Assembly (NCBI GenBank): GCA_947443815.1
Contig: CANEXR010000023.1
Location: 1 to 18,573 of the forward strand
Direction: 5' to 3'
From: Flavobacteriaceae bacterium
Lineage (GTDB): Bacteria > Bacteroidota > Bacteroidia > Flavobacteriales > Flavobacteriaceae
DNA length: 18,573 nt
Part shown: in pieces, positions 7,560-15,749 of the stretch
How the letters are laid out: every line of letters starts with the position of its first letter
Numbering within the stretch: the first letter of the stretch is position 1
Notes under the pieces: generated by a model
What the model was told of the DNA's origin: nothing
The model's input: the letters and a program-made list of their open reading frames with translations, nothing else
Databases searched by the model: none
Program-made: the position numbers and the translations under genes

Positions 7560-8498
7560 ATGAAAGGACCTTTATTTTACTCAAAAATATTACTTTTCGG
7601 GGAATATGGAATTATCCGTGACTCAAAAGGATTGTCTATCCCTTATAATTTTTACAATGGTGCGCTTAAAAAAGAGTTAAATCCTTCGGCAGAGGCGATA
7701 CAATCCAATGCAAATTTGAAGCGATTTGTTGGTTATTTAGAAACATTACAAAACGAGCAACCGGATTTAGTGACTTTTGATTTGGCTGCTTTACAAAATG
7801 ATGTGGCTACAGGAATGTATTTTGACTCAAGTATTCCTCAGGGTTATGGAGTTGGAAGTAGTGGTGCCTTGGTTGCTGCAATTTATGATAAATATGCACA
7901 AAATAAAATCACGGTTTTAGAAAATCTAACGCGGGAGAAATTATTGCAACTTAAAAATATATTTTCACAAATGGAGAGTTTTTTTCACGGAAAAAGCTCT
8001 GGTTTAGATCCTCTGAATAGTTATTTGAGCATTCCAATCTTGATTAATTCGAAAGACAATATTGAAGCTACTGGCATTCCAACACAAAGTTTTGATGGCA
8101 AAGGTGCTGTATTTTTGTTGGATTCGGGTATTGTAGGTGAAACGGCACCAATGGTGAATATTTTTATGGAAAATTTGAAAGACAAAGGGTTTCGCACTAT
8201 GTTGAAAAATCAGTTTGTCAAACATACTGATGCTTGTGTGGAGAATTTTTTGGGTGGCGATATGAAATCGTTATTTATGAATACCAAAAAATTATCAAAG
8301 GTAGTTTTGAATAATTTTAAGCCAATGATTCCAGAGCAATTTCATGGAATTTGGCAAAAAGGAATTGACACCAATGATTATTATTTAAAATTATGCGGTT
8401 CAGGTGGTGGCGGTTATATTTTGGGTTTTACTCAGGATTTAGAGCGCGCTAAAGCTTCTTTGAAAGACTATAAACTGGAAGTGGTTTATCAGTTCTAA
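7560..8498 (+). CDS. GHMP kinase, probable mevalonate kinase
   Basis: This 312-aa GHMP-fold kinase probably phosphorylates mevalonate. N-terminal YSKILLFGEYGI is typical of mevalonate kinases. The ATP loop GYGVGSSGAL includes residues 98-103. HGKSSGLDPLNSYL carries a probable catalytic Asp (D150). KLCGSGGGGYILGF is the third GHMP motif. The position between mvaD and a UbiA prenyltransferase supports a mevalonate-pathway role. Phosphomevalonate kinase is the main alternative, since flavobacterial mevalonate kinases are divergent and GHMP folds are hard to tell apart. The next gene starts 25 bases after its stop. Confidence 0.85.
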   Translation: MKGPLFYSKILLFGEYGIIRDSKGLSIPYNFYNGALKKELNPSAEAIQSNANLKRFVGYLETLQNEQPDLVTFDLAALQNDVATGMYFDSSIPQGYGVGSSGALVAAIYDKYAQNKITVLENLTREKLLQLKNIFSQMESFFHGKSSGLDPLNSYLSIPILINSKDNIEATGIPTQSFDGKGAVFLLDSGIVGETAPMVNIFMENLKDKGFRTMLKNQFVKHTDACVENFLGGDMKSLFMNTKKLSKVVLNNFKPMIPEQFHGIWQKGIDTNDYYLKLCGSGGGGYILGFTQDLERAKASLKDYKLEVVYQF

Positions 8499-8523
8499 AA
8501 CCTCAAAATTTAATTATTTTACA

Positions 8524-9480
8524 ATGTTAAGCAGACAGTACAAACTTCTTGTTATGAAAATTGTTAGTTTGTTCTCTGTAGTTCGAGGCTATAACATTCC
8601 TATTATTATATTGGCACAATATCTTTCGGCAATATTTATTCTGGCACCGGAAAAAAGGGCACTTGCCTTATTGCTTGATCTTAACTTATTTTTATTGGTT
8701 TTTGCTTCTTCGTTAACGATTGCTTCGGGTTATATTATCAATAATTTTTATGACAGTCAAAAAGATTTAATCAACCGCCCGAATAAGTCGATGCTTGATC
8801 GTTTGGTTAGTCAGAAAACCAAACTAAATGTTTATTTCACCTTAAATTTGATTGCCGTATTAATGGCGTTGTATGTTTCTTGGCGTGCTTTTTTGTTTTT
8901 TTCGGTTTATATTTTTTTGATTTGGCTATATTCACACAAAATAAAAAAATATCCTTTAATTGGTAATTTGACTTCTGCTTTTTTGGCGGTTTTGCCTTTT
9001 TTTGCAATACTGCTGTATTTTTACAATCAGCTTTCGTTGAGTGAAATTGAGAATGAAAAGGAGCATTTTGCGGTTATATTTTGTCATGCTACCTTCTTGT
9101 TTTTGTTGTTATTGGTTCGGGAAATGATTAAGGATTTAGAAAATATAAAAGGAGATTTGGCCAATGCATACAAAACGATTCCTATTGTTTATGGCGATTT
9201 GGTTTCAAAAAAAATAATTACTGTTTTAACGGTACTTACTGTGGTGCCCGTTTATATTTTGATTGAAATTTATGATGTAGGTTATATGGATATTTACTTT
9301 TATATCTGTTTAATTGTACTGATTTTCTTTTTGTTGTATTTATGGAAATCTGACCGTAAGGAACAGTATTTATTGCTTCATAATATTTTGAAATTGCTAA
9401 TTGTTTCGGGTGTTTTTTGTATTGTACTAATTAACCCAACGGTTTTGTGGCATGGAAAGAGGTTGCTGATGATGCTTTGA
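8524..9480 (+). CDS. UbiA-family prenyltransferase
   Basis: This integral membrane enzyme would move a polyprenyl group from its diphosphate to an acceptor. It has about eight to nine hydrophobic helices. Both Asp-rich motifs of the UbiA superfamily are visible: NNFYDSQKD (residues 73-81) and DLENIKGD (204-211), the latter followed by NAYKTIPIVYG. Motif 1 has N rather than D as its second residue. Candidates for the acceptor are a quinone precursor, or geranylgeranylglyceryl phosphate as in archaeal-type ether-lipid synthesis, a name often given to flavobacterial homologues. Sequence alone does not decide. It follows the GHMP kinase closely, fitting an isoprenoid operon. An alternative start is the ATG at 8554 (308 aa), which places the protein directly before IVSLFSVVRGYN. 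Confidence 0.88.
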   Translation: MLSRQYKLLVMKIVSLFSVVRGYNIPIIILAQYLSAIFILAPEKRALALLLDLNLFLLVFASSLTIASGYIINNFYDSQKDLINRPNKSMLDRLVSQKTKLNVYFTLNLIAVLMALYVSWRAFLFFSVYIFLIWLYSHKIKKYPLIGNLTSAFLAVLPFFAILLYFYNQLSLSEIENEKEHFAVIFCHATFLFLLLLVREMIKDLENIKGDLANAYKTIPIVYGDLVSKKIITVLTVLTVVPVYILIEIYDVGYMDIYFYICLIVLIFFLLYLWKSDRKEQYLLLHNILKLLIVSGVFCIVLINPTVLWHGKRLLMML

Positions 9481-9642
9481 TTTATTGCGGAGTTCCATAA
9501 ACTTGGTTTATTGCGAATAGCAAGACACACGCAAAGCGAACTGACGAAGTAAACAGCGCCTAAAAATTTAAATTAACCCTCGTTCAATTAAGTAGTTAGC
9601 TTTTTCTAATTGGTTAAAATCGTTTCCCAATGATATAAATAG
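9481..9642. other. Intergenic region with short direct repeats, no gene seen
   Basis: This gap between the UbiA and rluB genes has no coding signature. TTTATTGCG occurs twice (9481-9489 and 9507-9515). A patch at about 9520-9570 is richer in GC than the surroundings. I recognise no RNA family or terminator. Confidence 0.45.
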
Positions 9643-9650
9643 TATCTTTG
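9643..9650 (+). promoter_or_regulatory. -7 promoter box of rluB (TATCTTTG)
   Basis: TATCTTTG, followed by CA, lies 18 bases before the rluB start and matches the boxes at 3833 and 6370. A plain TTG -33 element at standard spacing is absent. Confidence 0.65.
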
Positions 9651-9668
9651 CACAAATTATAGAATATT

Positions 9669-10577
9669 ATGAATAACAAGGAAGGCAATAATAAGAGAAG
9701 TGGTGCTAGACCGACGAGTTCTAGACCAAGTTCAAATAAGCCAAAACCTGCGATGCAAAAACGGGCACAAGGGCCTAAAAAAGTAAAAATAAATCCGAAA
9801 GTTGCGGAAGCTGCTGCGAATAAAGTAGAGAAAACCCCAAATCAGGCTCCAAAGCGACCTAAGGTGAAAGATGAAATTAGGTTGAATAAATACATTGCAA
9901 ATTCTGGCGCTTGTTCGCGTCGTGATGCAGATATTTATATTCAATCGGGTAATGTAAAAGTGAATAATATTCCCGTTACCGAAATGGGATACATGGTAAA
10001 ACCTGGTGATGTTGTGAATTTTGATGGTGCCGTATTGACTCCAGAGAAAAAAGAGTACATCTTGTTGAACAAACCTAAGAACTTTACAACGGCTCTGGAT
10101 GAAGGGCAGGAATTTCGTAATGTTTTGGAATTAGTTCGCGGTTCGACCAATGCCAAAATTGCTGCCGTTGGAAGAATGGATAAGAATACTACTGGTCTAT
10201 TGTTGTTTACAAATGACACCGATATGCTTCGTAAATTTACTTTGCCAAGTCAAAAATCATCTAAAATCTACCAAGTTTCATTGGATAAAAATTTGAAATT
10301 TGAGGATTTGGAAAAAATAAATAAAGGACTTGTTTTAGACGGTCATCGCGTTTTTGTAGAAGATATAAGTTATATCGAAAATGAAGCAAAAAGTGAGATT
10401 GGTCTTAAATTAAGGTCTTCGAATGTGAAAGTAGTACGTTCTATTTTTGAGCATTTTGATTATAATGTTTTGAGAATTGACCGAGTTTCATTTGCTGGTT
10501 TAACCAAGAAAAATTTACCAAGAGGCAATTGGAGAATGCTTACAGAACAAGAAATTATCAATTTGAAGAACGTTTAA
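9669..10577 (+). CDS. rluB: rRNA pseudouridine synthase, RluB/RsuA family
   Basis: The protein isomerises a uridine in ribosomal RNA to pseudouridine. Residues 1 to about 68 are a Lys/Arg/Pro/Ser/Asn-rich, probably disordered tail. An S4 RNA-binding domain follows (IRLNKYIANSGACSRRDAD to about residue 118). The RsuA-type catalytic domain then carries YILLNKPKNF and AVGRMDKNTTGLLLFTND, with catalytic D171, and ends with RVSFAGLTKKNLPRGNWR. Domain order and motifs match RluB/RluE/RluF/RsuA enzymes. RluB is the most likely member, but the exact target uridine is inferred. The gene is a single unit with its own promoter box and a terminator 20 bases after the stop. Confidence 0.93.
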   Translation: MNNKEGNNKRSGARPTSSRPSSNKPKPAMQKRAQGPKKVKINPKVAEAAANKVEKTPNQAPKRPKVKDEIRLNKYIANSGACSRRDADIYIQSGNVKVNNIPVTEMGYMVKPGDVVNFDGAVLTPEKKEYILLNKPKNFTTALDEGQEFRNVLELVRGSTNAKIAAVGRMDKNTTGLLLFTNDTDMLRKFTLPSQKSSKIYQVSLDKNLKFEDLEKINKGLVLDGHRVFVEDISYIENEAKSEIGLKLRSSNVKVVRSIFEHFDYNVLRIDRVSFAGLTKKNLPRGNWRMLTEQEIINLKNV

Positions 10578-10596
10578 TTTTCTTTAGATTACAAAC

Positions 10597-10631
10597 AAAA
10601 TCCCAATAGCGCTGCTAAATGGGATTTTTTT
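10597..10631 (+). terminator. Rho-independent terminator after rluB
   Basis: AAAATCCCA (10597-10605) pairs with TGGGATTTT (10620-10628). The 14-base interior contains a smaller TAGC/GCTA pairing, and the right arm runs into a seven-T tract ending at 10631. Confidence 0.88.
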
Positions 10632-10649
10632 ATTTTTTAAACGATAGCT

Positions 10650-11012
10650 ATGACACCCGAAAAATTACAATCAATTGCTTTCAAATGGATTGAAACCTTC
10701 AACAATAAAGAACTGGAAAAACTCTTATCTCTTTATGATGACGATGCCGTACATTTCAGCCCGAAACTAAAAGTTCTCATACCAGAAACCCAAGGTTTTG
10801 TAACAGGAAAACAAGCGTTACGGGAATGGTGGCAAGATGCTTTTGAACGCTTACCAAGTTTAAATTACAAATTGAGATCACTGACCGCAAATGGTGACCG
10901 CGTATTTATGGAATATATCCGTTCTGTAGATGGCGAAGCGGATTTATTAGTGGCTGAAGTATTAGATATTAAAGAAGATAAAATAATCGCTTCCAGAGTG
11001 TATCACGGATAA
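10650..11012 (+). CDS. SnoaL/NTF2-like domain protein
   Basis: This 120-aa cytoplasmic protein fits the SnoaL-like branch of the NTF2 fold. It has an N-terminal helix pair (AFKWIETFNNKELEKLLSLY), then DDDAVHFSP, a GKQALREWWQDAF helix and three C-terminal strands ending VAEVLDIKEDKIIASRVYHG. Such proteins range from small isomerases and hydrolases to non-catalytic ligand binders. No substrate can be named. The gene stands between the rluB terminator and the GH3 gene, 83 bases before the latter, with no clear functional link to either. Confidence 0.85.
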   Translation: MTPEKLQSIAFKWIETFNNKELEKLLSLYDDDAVHFSPKLKVLIPETQGFVTGKQALREWWQDAFERLPSLNYKLRSLTANGDRVFMEYIRSVDGEADLLVAEVLDIKEDKIIASRVYHG

Positions 11013-11095
11013 AGCGACTCCTTTTGAAATATTTTTATTTAAAAAAAACAGCTATACAAACACGTACTATTAATTAACAAATAACCAATCATCAA

Positions 11096-13363
11096 ATGAA
11101 AAAAACCATTTTACTGTTCGTCCTCTCCACGTTTTACTTCCATTCGGGGTGGAGTCAAAATACTAAAATACCGAATGCTGAAATTGACAAAAAAGTATCA
11201 GAACTACTTTCTAAAATGAGCATTGAAGAAAAAATCGGTCAAATGACCCAAATGACCGTTACAAGTTTTGAAGCGACCGGAAAACCAGGTGTTTTTGACA
11301 TGGAAAAATTGAGAGAAGGAATTCAAAAATATGCTATTGGCTCCGTATTAAATGTCCCAAATCCTGGTGCGCCTAGCTTAAAAAGATGGAATGAAGTGAT
11401 TGCTACCATTCAAAAAGAAGCTAATAAAACAAGGTTGAAAATCCCCGTTTTGTATGGTATTGATGCCATTCATGGATCAAGTTATACCGCTGGAGCTACC
11501 TTGTTTCCACAACAAATAGGAATTGCCGCCACTTTCAATACCGAAATTGCCCGAAAAGGAGCTGAAATTTCTGCTTACGAAACTAGAGCAGCCTCTATCC
11601 CATGGGTTTTTTCACCCGATTTAGATATGCCTAGAAATCCAGCTTGGTCTAGAATCTGGGAATCTTTTGGAGAAGACGCCTATTTGTCCTCTCAAATGGG
11701 AGCAGCAATGGTAAACGGATTTGAAGGAAATGATGTGGGGTCTAAATACAATGTTGCTTCTTGTATGAAACACTACATCGGTTACGGAAGTACTACAACT
11801 GGAAAAGACAGAACACCAAGTATTATTCCGGAGCGTGTTTTAAGGCAATTTGATTTGACTATTTACCAAGCGGCTATTCAGGCTGGAGCCAAAAGTGTCA
11901 TGGTTAGTTCAGGCGAAATCAACGGAACACCTGTACATGCAAGTAAACATTTGATTACTGATATTCTAAAAAACGAACTGGGTTTTCAAGGCGTTGTCGT
12001 TACCGATTGGAAAGATATTATCTATTTGCATACCAGACATAAAGTTGCTGAAACTAACAGAGATGCGGTACGAATTGCAGTTATGGCAGGAATCGATATG
12101 AGTATGGTTCCTGAAGATTATACTTTTTATACGGATTTATTAGATTTAGTTGCAAAAGGAGAAGTGCCAATGTCAAGAATCGACGATGCTGTTAGCCGAA
12201 TTTTGAGAATGAAATTTGAATTGAATTTGTTTGAAAACCCAGTATCGAATGCTAAGGATTACCCAAAATTTGGTTCTCAGGAGTTTATCGATATAGCGTA
12301 TAATGCAGCTGCAGAATCCATCACATTGCTAAAAAACAATGCCGCGATTTTGCCTTTGAACAAAAGCGAAAAAATACTAGTTACAGGTCCTACTGCAAAC
12401 AGCATGAAAACCTTAAATGGTGGTTGGTCCTACAATTGGCAAGGTGAAAATTCAGACACCTATGCTGCGGATAAAATGACTATTCTAGAGGCCTTACAAA
12501 ACAAAATAGGAACAGAAAATGTACTTTATACGCCAGGTGCTGATTTAGCAAACTTTGATGATGCAGCTATAGACAAAGCAGTTGCATTGGCGCAGAAAGC
12601 ATCTAAAATTATCCTATGTTTAGGCGAAAAAAATTATACTGAAACTCCAGGCGATATTAGTAATTTATACCTTAGCCCATCCCAAGTAAAATTAGCATTA
12701 GCCCTTTCTAAAGTAAACAAACCAATTATTTTAGTGCTGAATGAAGGAAGACCAAGATTAATCAGTGATTTTGAAGATAAAATGGAGGCGGTTATCCAAT
12801 GTTACTTAGCCGGGAACGAAGGCGGTAGAGCCCTTGCCGAAATTCTTTATGGCGATGTAAATCCTAGTGGAAGACTCCCTTATAATTACCCAAGATATCC
12901 TAATTCATTAGAAAAATACAACAGAAAATACACTGAAAGTTTGGGAGACGAAGAACAAAACAATGATGCGAAATATGAGAAAAGCTATTCTCCGCAATTT
13001 GAATTTGGAACGGGCTTATCCTACACTACCTTTGCTTATTCTAATTTAAAAATAGACAAAACTACGATTACCCATTCTGAAGACGTAACAGTAAGTGTTA
13101 CGGTAACAAATACAGGAAAAGTGACTGGAAAAGAGTCTGTATTGCTTTATTTATCTGATGTTTATGCTAGTATTACTCCAGAAGTAAAAGCTTTAAAACG
13201 TTTTCAAAAAATTAGTTTAGACCCCAATGAAAGCAAAACACTGACCTTTACCTTACATCCAAAAGATTTGCAATTTGTAAATAATGATCTAAAATGGATT
13301 TCAGAAAAAGGAACTTTCAAAATTCAAATTGGAAACCAAATTCAAGAATTTTTATTGCAATAA
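11096..13363 (+). CDS. bglX: Secreted GH3 beta-glucosidase (BglX-like)
   Basis: This 755-aa GH3 enzyme removes beta-linked glucose (or a related sugar) from the non-reducing end of oligosaccharides. A signal peptide ends near SGWS/Q, so it is exported, most likely to the periplasm. The GH3 N-terminal barrel includes KIGQMTQ, YGIDAIHG, KHYIGYG and GVVVTDW, whose D304 is the nucleophile. The second domain carries LCLGEKNYTETPGD, with E516 a candidate acid/base, and EGRPR. GDVNPSGRLPYNYP leads into a C-terminal fibronectin-III-like domain (about residues 660-755). Length and domain order match BglX. Substrate range is not certain; related GH3 enzymes include xylosidases and other exo-glycosidases. 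Confidence 0.93.
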   Translation: MKKTILLFVLSTFYFHSGWSQNTKIPNAEIDKKVSELLSKMSIEEKIGQMTQMTVTSFEATGKPGVFDMEKLREGIQKYAIGSVLNVPNPGAPSLKRWNEVIATIQKEANKTRLKIPVLYGIDAIHGSSYTAGATLFPQQIGIAATFNTEIARKGAEISAYETRAASIPWVFSPDLDMPRNPAWSRIWESFGEDAYLSSQMGAAMVNGFEGNDVGSKYNVASCMKHYIGYGSTTTGKDRTPSIIPERVLRQFDLTIYQAAIQAGAKSVMVSSGEINGTPVHASKHLITDILKNELGFQGVVVTDWKDIIYLHTRHKVAETNRDAVRIAVMAGIDMSMVPEDYTFYTDLLDLVAKGEVPMSRIDDAVSRILRMKFELNLFENPVSNAKDYPKFGSQEFIDIAYNAAAESITLLKNNAAILPLNKSEKILVTGPTANSMKTLNGGWSYNWQGENSDTYAADKMTILEALQNKIGTENVLYTPGADLANFDDAAIDKAVALAQKASKIILCLGEKNYTETPGDISNLYLSPSQVKLALALSKVNKPIILVLNEGRPRLISDFEDKMEAVIQCYLAGNEGGRALAEILYGDVNPSGRLPYNYPRYPNSLEKYNRKYTESLGDEEQNNDAKYEKSYSPQFEFGTGLSYTTFAYSNLKIDKTTITHSEDVTVSVTVTNTGKVTGKESVLLYLSDVYASITPEVKALKRFQKISLDPNESKTLTFTLHPKDLQFVNNDLKWISEKGTFKIQIGNQIQEFLLQ

Positions 13364-13380
13364 AATTCAATTAGAATTTA

Positions 13381-13420
13381 AAAAAACTGCTATCGTTATA
13401 GAAATGATAGCAGTTTTTTT
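13381..13420 (+). terminator. Rho-independent terminator after GH3 gene
   Basis: CTGCTATC (13387-13394) pairs with GATAGCAG (13406-13413) and the stem extends through A6/T6. A seven-T run (13414-13420) follows. The A-run on the left would let it work on the - strand too. Confidence 0.92.
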
Positions 13421-13500
13421 ATTGAACATAGTCAATTTTTATTGCTCGACAGTTTTTGGGATTAATCCTAAAGTTGTGAATCAGAAATTGTTCAAGTTTT
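13421..13500. other. Intergenic, nothing recognised
   Basis: This stretch between the GH3 and tRNA terminators has no supported gene. Only a short GGATTAATCC palindrome stands out. The whole gene-free span 13364-13722 is otherwise accounted for by two terminators, the tRNA and two promoters. Confidence 0.6.
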
Positions 13501-13548
13501 AAAATAAAAAATCCCTGAAGCCTTATTTTATAAAGGATTAGGGATTTT
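13501..13548 (-). terminator. Terminator of tRNA-Phe (minus strand)
   Basis: On the - strand, AAAATCCCT and AGGGATTTT (+ strand 13508-13516 and 13540-13548) form a stem with a partly paired interior, followed in the direction of tRNA transcription by a T-rich run. It begins only a few bases after the tRNA 3' end. Confidence 0.75.
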
Positions 13549-13551
13549 AAG

Positions 13552-13624
13552 TGGTACCTCCAGGGATCGAACCAGGGACACATGGATTTTCAGTCCATTG
13601 CTCTACCATCTGAGCTAAGGTACC
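13552..13624 (-). tRNA. tRNA-Phe (GAA)
   Basis: Read on the - strand this 73-nt gene folds as a tRNA. The 7-bp acceptor stem is GGTACCT/AGGTACC with discriminator A. The D arm is GCTC...GAGC. The anticodon stem ATGGA/TCCAT encloses CTGAAAA, giving anticodon GAA for phenylalanine. The T loop is TTCGATC. The 3' CCA is not encoded. The T stem is CCTGG/CCTGG, which leaves a T:T mismatch at its middle pair; everything else is canonical. Confidence 0.97.
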
Positions 13625-13639
13625 TCGCTATTGCGGGTG

Positions 13640-13669
13640 CAAATATAGAATGATTTTTAGTTTATCCAA
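13640..13669 (-). promoter_or_regulatory. Promoter of tRNA-Phe (TTG-N19-TATATTTG)
   Basis: On the - strand a TTG (13669-13667) stands 19 bases before TATATTTG (13647-13640). This matches the Bacteroidota -33/-7 pattern in both sequence and spacing. The -7 box ends 15 bases before the mature tRNA 5' end. It is one of the two best promoter matches in the window. Confidence 0.8.
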
Positions 13670-13695
13670 AACAATTTTTAAAAAAAATCAATTCG

Positions 13696-13703
13696 TATCT
13701 TCG
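13696..13703 (+). promoter_or_regulatory. Probable -7 promoter box of coaX (TATCTTCG)
   Basis: TATCTTCG, followed by CA, differs from TAnnTTTG at one base and lies 19 bases before the coaX ATG. It sits in the short divergent region shared with the tRNA promoter. Confidence 0.5.
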
Positions 13704-13722
13704 CAGTATCAAAAAATAAAAT

Positions 13723-14457
13723 ATGATTCTAGTTGTTGATGTCGGAAATACCAGAATTAAAGCCGCTGTCTTTGAGGGTGATATGCTTTTGAAAGTTTTC
13801 ATTTTTGTTAAAAAGGAATGGCAAAATAATATTGAAAATATTTTAAAAAAATATAAAAAACTAACACATTTGGTCATTTCATCAGTCGGAAATCTTGAAA
13901 AAGAGGCTTTTTTAGGCTATGACAACCGTTTGAAGATACATTTTATATCGCACAAAGACGTTTTTCCTTTTGTAAATAAATATGCTACACCTCAAACATT
14001 GGGAATCGATCGTATGGTATTGGCTGCAGGTGCAACACTTCAGTTTCCCAATCAAAACCGATTGGTTATTGACGCAGGAACTTGTGTTACCTATGATTTT
14101 ATAGATGAGAACGATACGTATCTTGGCGGAGCAATTGCACCAGGGTTGCGCTTGCGTTATGAGTCATTACATAACTTTACGGCTAAATTGCCTTTACTCA
14201 CTTTGCAAAATCCGGATTATTTGATTGGAAAATCTACTTCAGAGTCCATTCACTCAGGAGTTGTAAACGGTTTTGTTTATGAGATTGACGGTTTTATAGA
14301 TGAATATAAGGCACTGTATTCAAACTTTATAATAATTTTAACGGGTGGAGACACAGATTTTTTGGCTAAACGATTAAAAAATACCATATTTGCCAATTCA
14401 AATTTCCTACTAGAGAGTTTGAACCAAACATTTCAATATAAAATCAAAAATGATTAA
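13723..14457 (+). CDS. coaX: Type III pantothenate kinase
   Basis: CoaX phosphorylates pantothenate, the first step of coenzyme A synthesis, in the cytoplasm. The ASKHA-fold phosphate motif VVDVGNTRIK (D6) begins the protein. TLGIDRMVLAAGA supplies the catalytic Asp (D96). VIDAGTCVTYDF (D117, T120) and GGAIAPGLRLRYESL are typical of type III enzymes. ILTGGD lies near the C-terminus. Length (244 aa) is normal. Its last 8 bases overlap the start of the next gene in another frame, so it probably leads the envelope operon that follows. Confidence 0.96.
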   Translation: MILVVDVGNTRIKAAVFEGDMLLKVFIFVKKEWQNNIENILKKYKKLTHLVISSVGNLEKEAFLGYDNRLKIHFISHKDVFPFVNKYATPQTLGIDRMVLAAGATLQFPNQNRLVIDAGTCVTYDFIDENDTYLGGAIAPGLRLRYESLHNFTAKLPLLTLQNPDYLIGKSTSESIHSGVVNGFVYEIDGFIDEYKALYSNFIIILTGGDTDFLAKRLKNTIFANSNFLLESLNQTFQYKIKND

Positions 14458-15700
14458 AAAAATTATAATAAGCGCTTGCTTGCTTTTTTCATTCGTGTCT
14501 TTTGCCCAAGAAGGAACAGCATCTCCTTACTCTTTTTTTGGAATTGGTGATGTAAGATATAAAGGGACTGCTGATGTTCGTTCTATGGCTGGTGTTGCTT
14601 TAGAGCAAGATAGTATTCATCTTAATTTAGATAATCCATCCAGTTATGCTAATTTAAAATTTACTACTTTTTCAGTTGGGGGCAGTTATAATACTACAAA
14701 ATTGAAATCAGATACCGAATCTGCTAGTACCCGTAGAACAACTTTAGATTACCTAGCTGTTGGTTTGCCTTTAGGGAAATTCGGAGTTGGTTTTGGATTA
14801 ATTCCTTATTCTTCCGTTGGATATAAAATTACTTCTTTAGCAGAAGATGCTACTCAAAACAATAGTAGATTTAATGGTTCTGGAGGATTGAATAAAGTGT
14901 TTTTTGGTGTTGGGTATAAAATAACACCTAGTTTGAGTTTAGGTGCGGATGTTCATTATAATTTTGGAAAAATTCAAACGAATAGTTTAGAATTTATTAC
15001 TAACGTACCCATTGGTACTAGAGAATTGAATAGTGTAGATTTGTCAGGGGTTAATTTTAACGTAGGGCTAATGTATCAGACTAAAATTAATTCAAAATTA
15101 ACTTTTTTCAGCAGTATGGCTTATACTCTTGAGAGTACTTTGTCGACTGAGAATACTAGAAACATAGATACTGTTATTTATAATTCTAATTATGATCTAG
15201 TAGTGGTGGATTCTTCGGATAAGCTTGTTACCAAAACAGATTTGCGATTACCAAGTAAAATAACTTTTGGTGCTGGAATCGGAAGACCGCGCAACTGGCT
15301 TATTGGTGGCCAAGTGAGTTTACGTAATTCAGGGAGTTTAGCAAGCATTTACAATAAATTAAGTAATGTTTCTTACCAAAAACAAGAGAAATACAGTATA
15401 GGTGGTTATTTTATTCCTAAATACAACACGTTTTCGGGATATGCTAAAAGAATTACTTATAGAGGTGGTCTTAAGTATGAAAAAACAGGTTTAGTAGTTA
15501 ATAATCAATCTATAAATGATATCGGAATCACTCTTGGTTTAGGGATGCCGATAACAGGTTCTTTTTCTAATATTAATTTTGGTTTTGAATTAGGTAAAAA
15601 AGGAACAACTTCTTCAAATTTAGTTCAAGAAAACTATGCTGTTTTTAGTGTGGGGATGTCACTTAATGACAGATGGTTTGTTAAAAGAAAATTTGATTAA
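14450..15700 (+). CDS. Putative outer-membrane beta-barrel protein
   Basis: This 416-aa protein starts with a signal peptide cleaved near SFAQ/EG. SPYSFFGIGDVRYKGTADVRSMAGVAL follows, resembling the start of FadL-like or PorV-like Bacteroidota barrels. The rest alternates short amphipathic strands rich in Gly, Ser, Thr and aromatic residues and ends with WFVKRKF. It has no long hydrophobic helix after the signal. Transport, assembly or structural roles are all possible; no specific function can be assigned. It overlaps coaX by 8 bases and is followed by lptC after 49 bases. Confidence 0.8.
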   Translation: MIKKIIISACLLFSFVSFAQEGTASPYSFFGIGDVRYKGTADVRSMAGVALEQDSIHLNLDNPSSYANLKFTTFSVGGSYNTTKLKSDTESASTRRTTLDYLAVGLPLGKFGVGFGLIPYSSVGYKITSLAEDATQNNSRFNGSGGLNKVFFGVGYKITPSLSLGADVHYNFGKIQTNSLEFITNVPIGTRELNSVDLSGVNFNVGLMYQTKINSKLTFFSSMAYTLESTLSTENTRNIDTVIYNSNYDLVVVDSSDKLVTKTDLRLPSKITFGAGIGRPRNWLIGGQVSLRNSGSLASIYNKLSNVSYQKQEKYSIGGYFIPKYNTFSGYAKRITYRGGLKYEKTGLVVNNQSINDIGITLGLGMPITGSFSNINFGFELGKKGTTSSNLVQENYAVFSVGMSLNDRWFVKRKFD

Positions 15701-15715
15701 AACTACAAATAGCAG

Positions 15716-15745
15716 TTGTAATTACGCATCACTTTCTTAAATTTG
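15716..15745 (+). promoter_or_regulatory. Candidate internal promoter of lptC (TTG-N19-TAAATTTG)
   Basis: TTG (15716-15718) lies 19 bases before TAAATTTG (15738-15745), an exact match to the -33/-7 consensus with the same spacing as the tRNA promoter. The box ends only four bases before the lptC ATG, which puts the expected transcript start at or next to the ATG. Confidence 0.5.
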
Positions 15746-15749
15746 GCAG

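Noticed and set aside
7412..7621. 69-codon open frame bridging mvaD and the GHMP kinase
   Set aside because: It overlaps both genes in another frame and its translation looks random.
9941..10219. 92-codon - strand open frame within rluB
   Set aside because: It is antisense to the S4 and catalytic domains and has no start context or recognisable motif.
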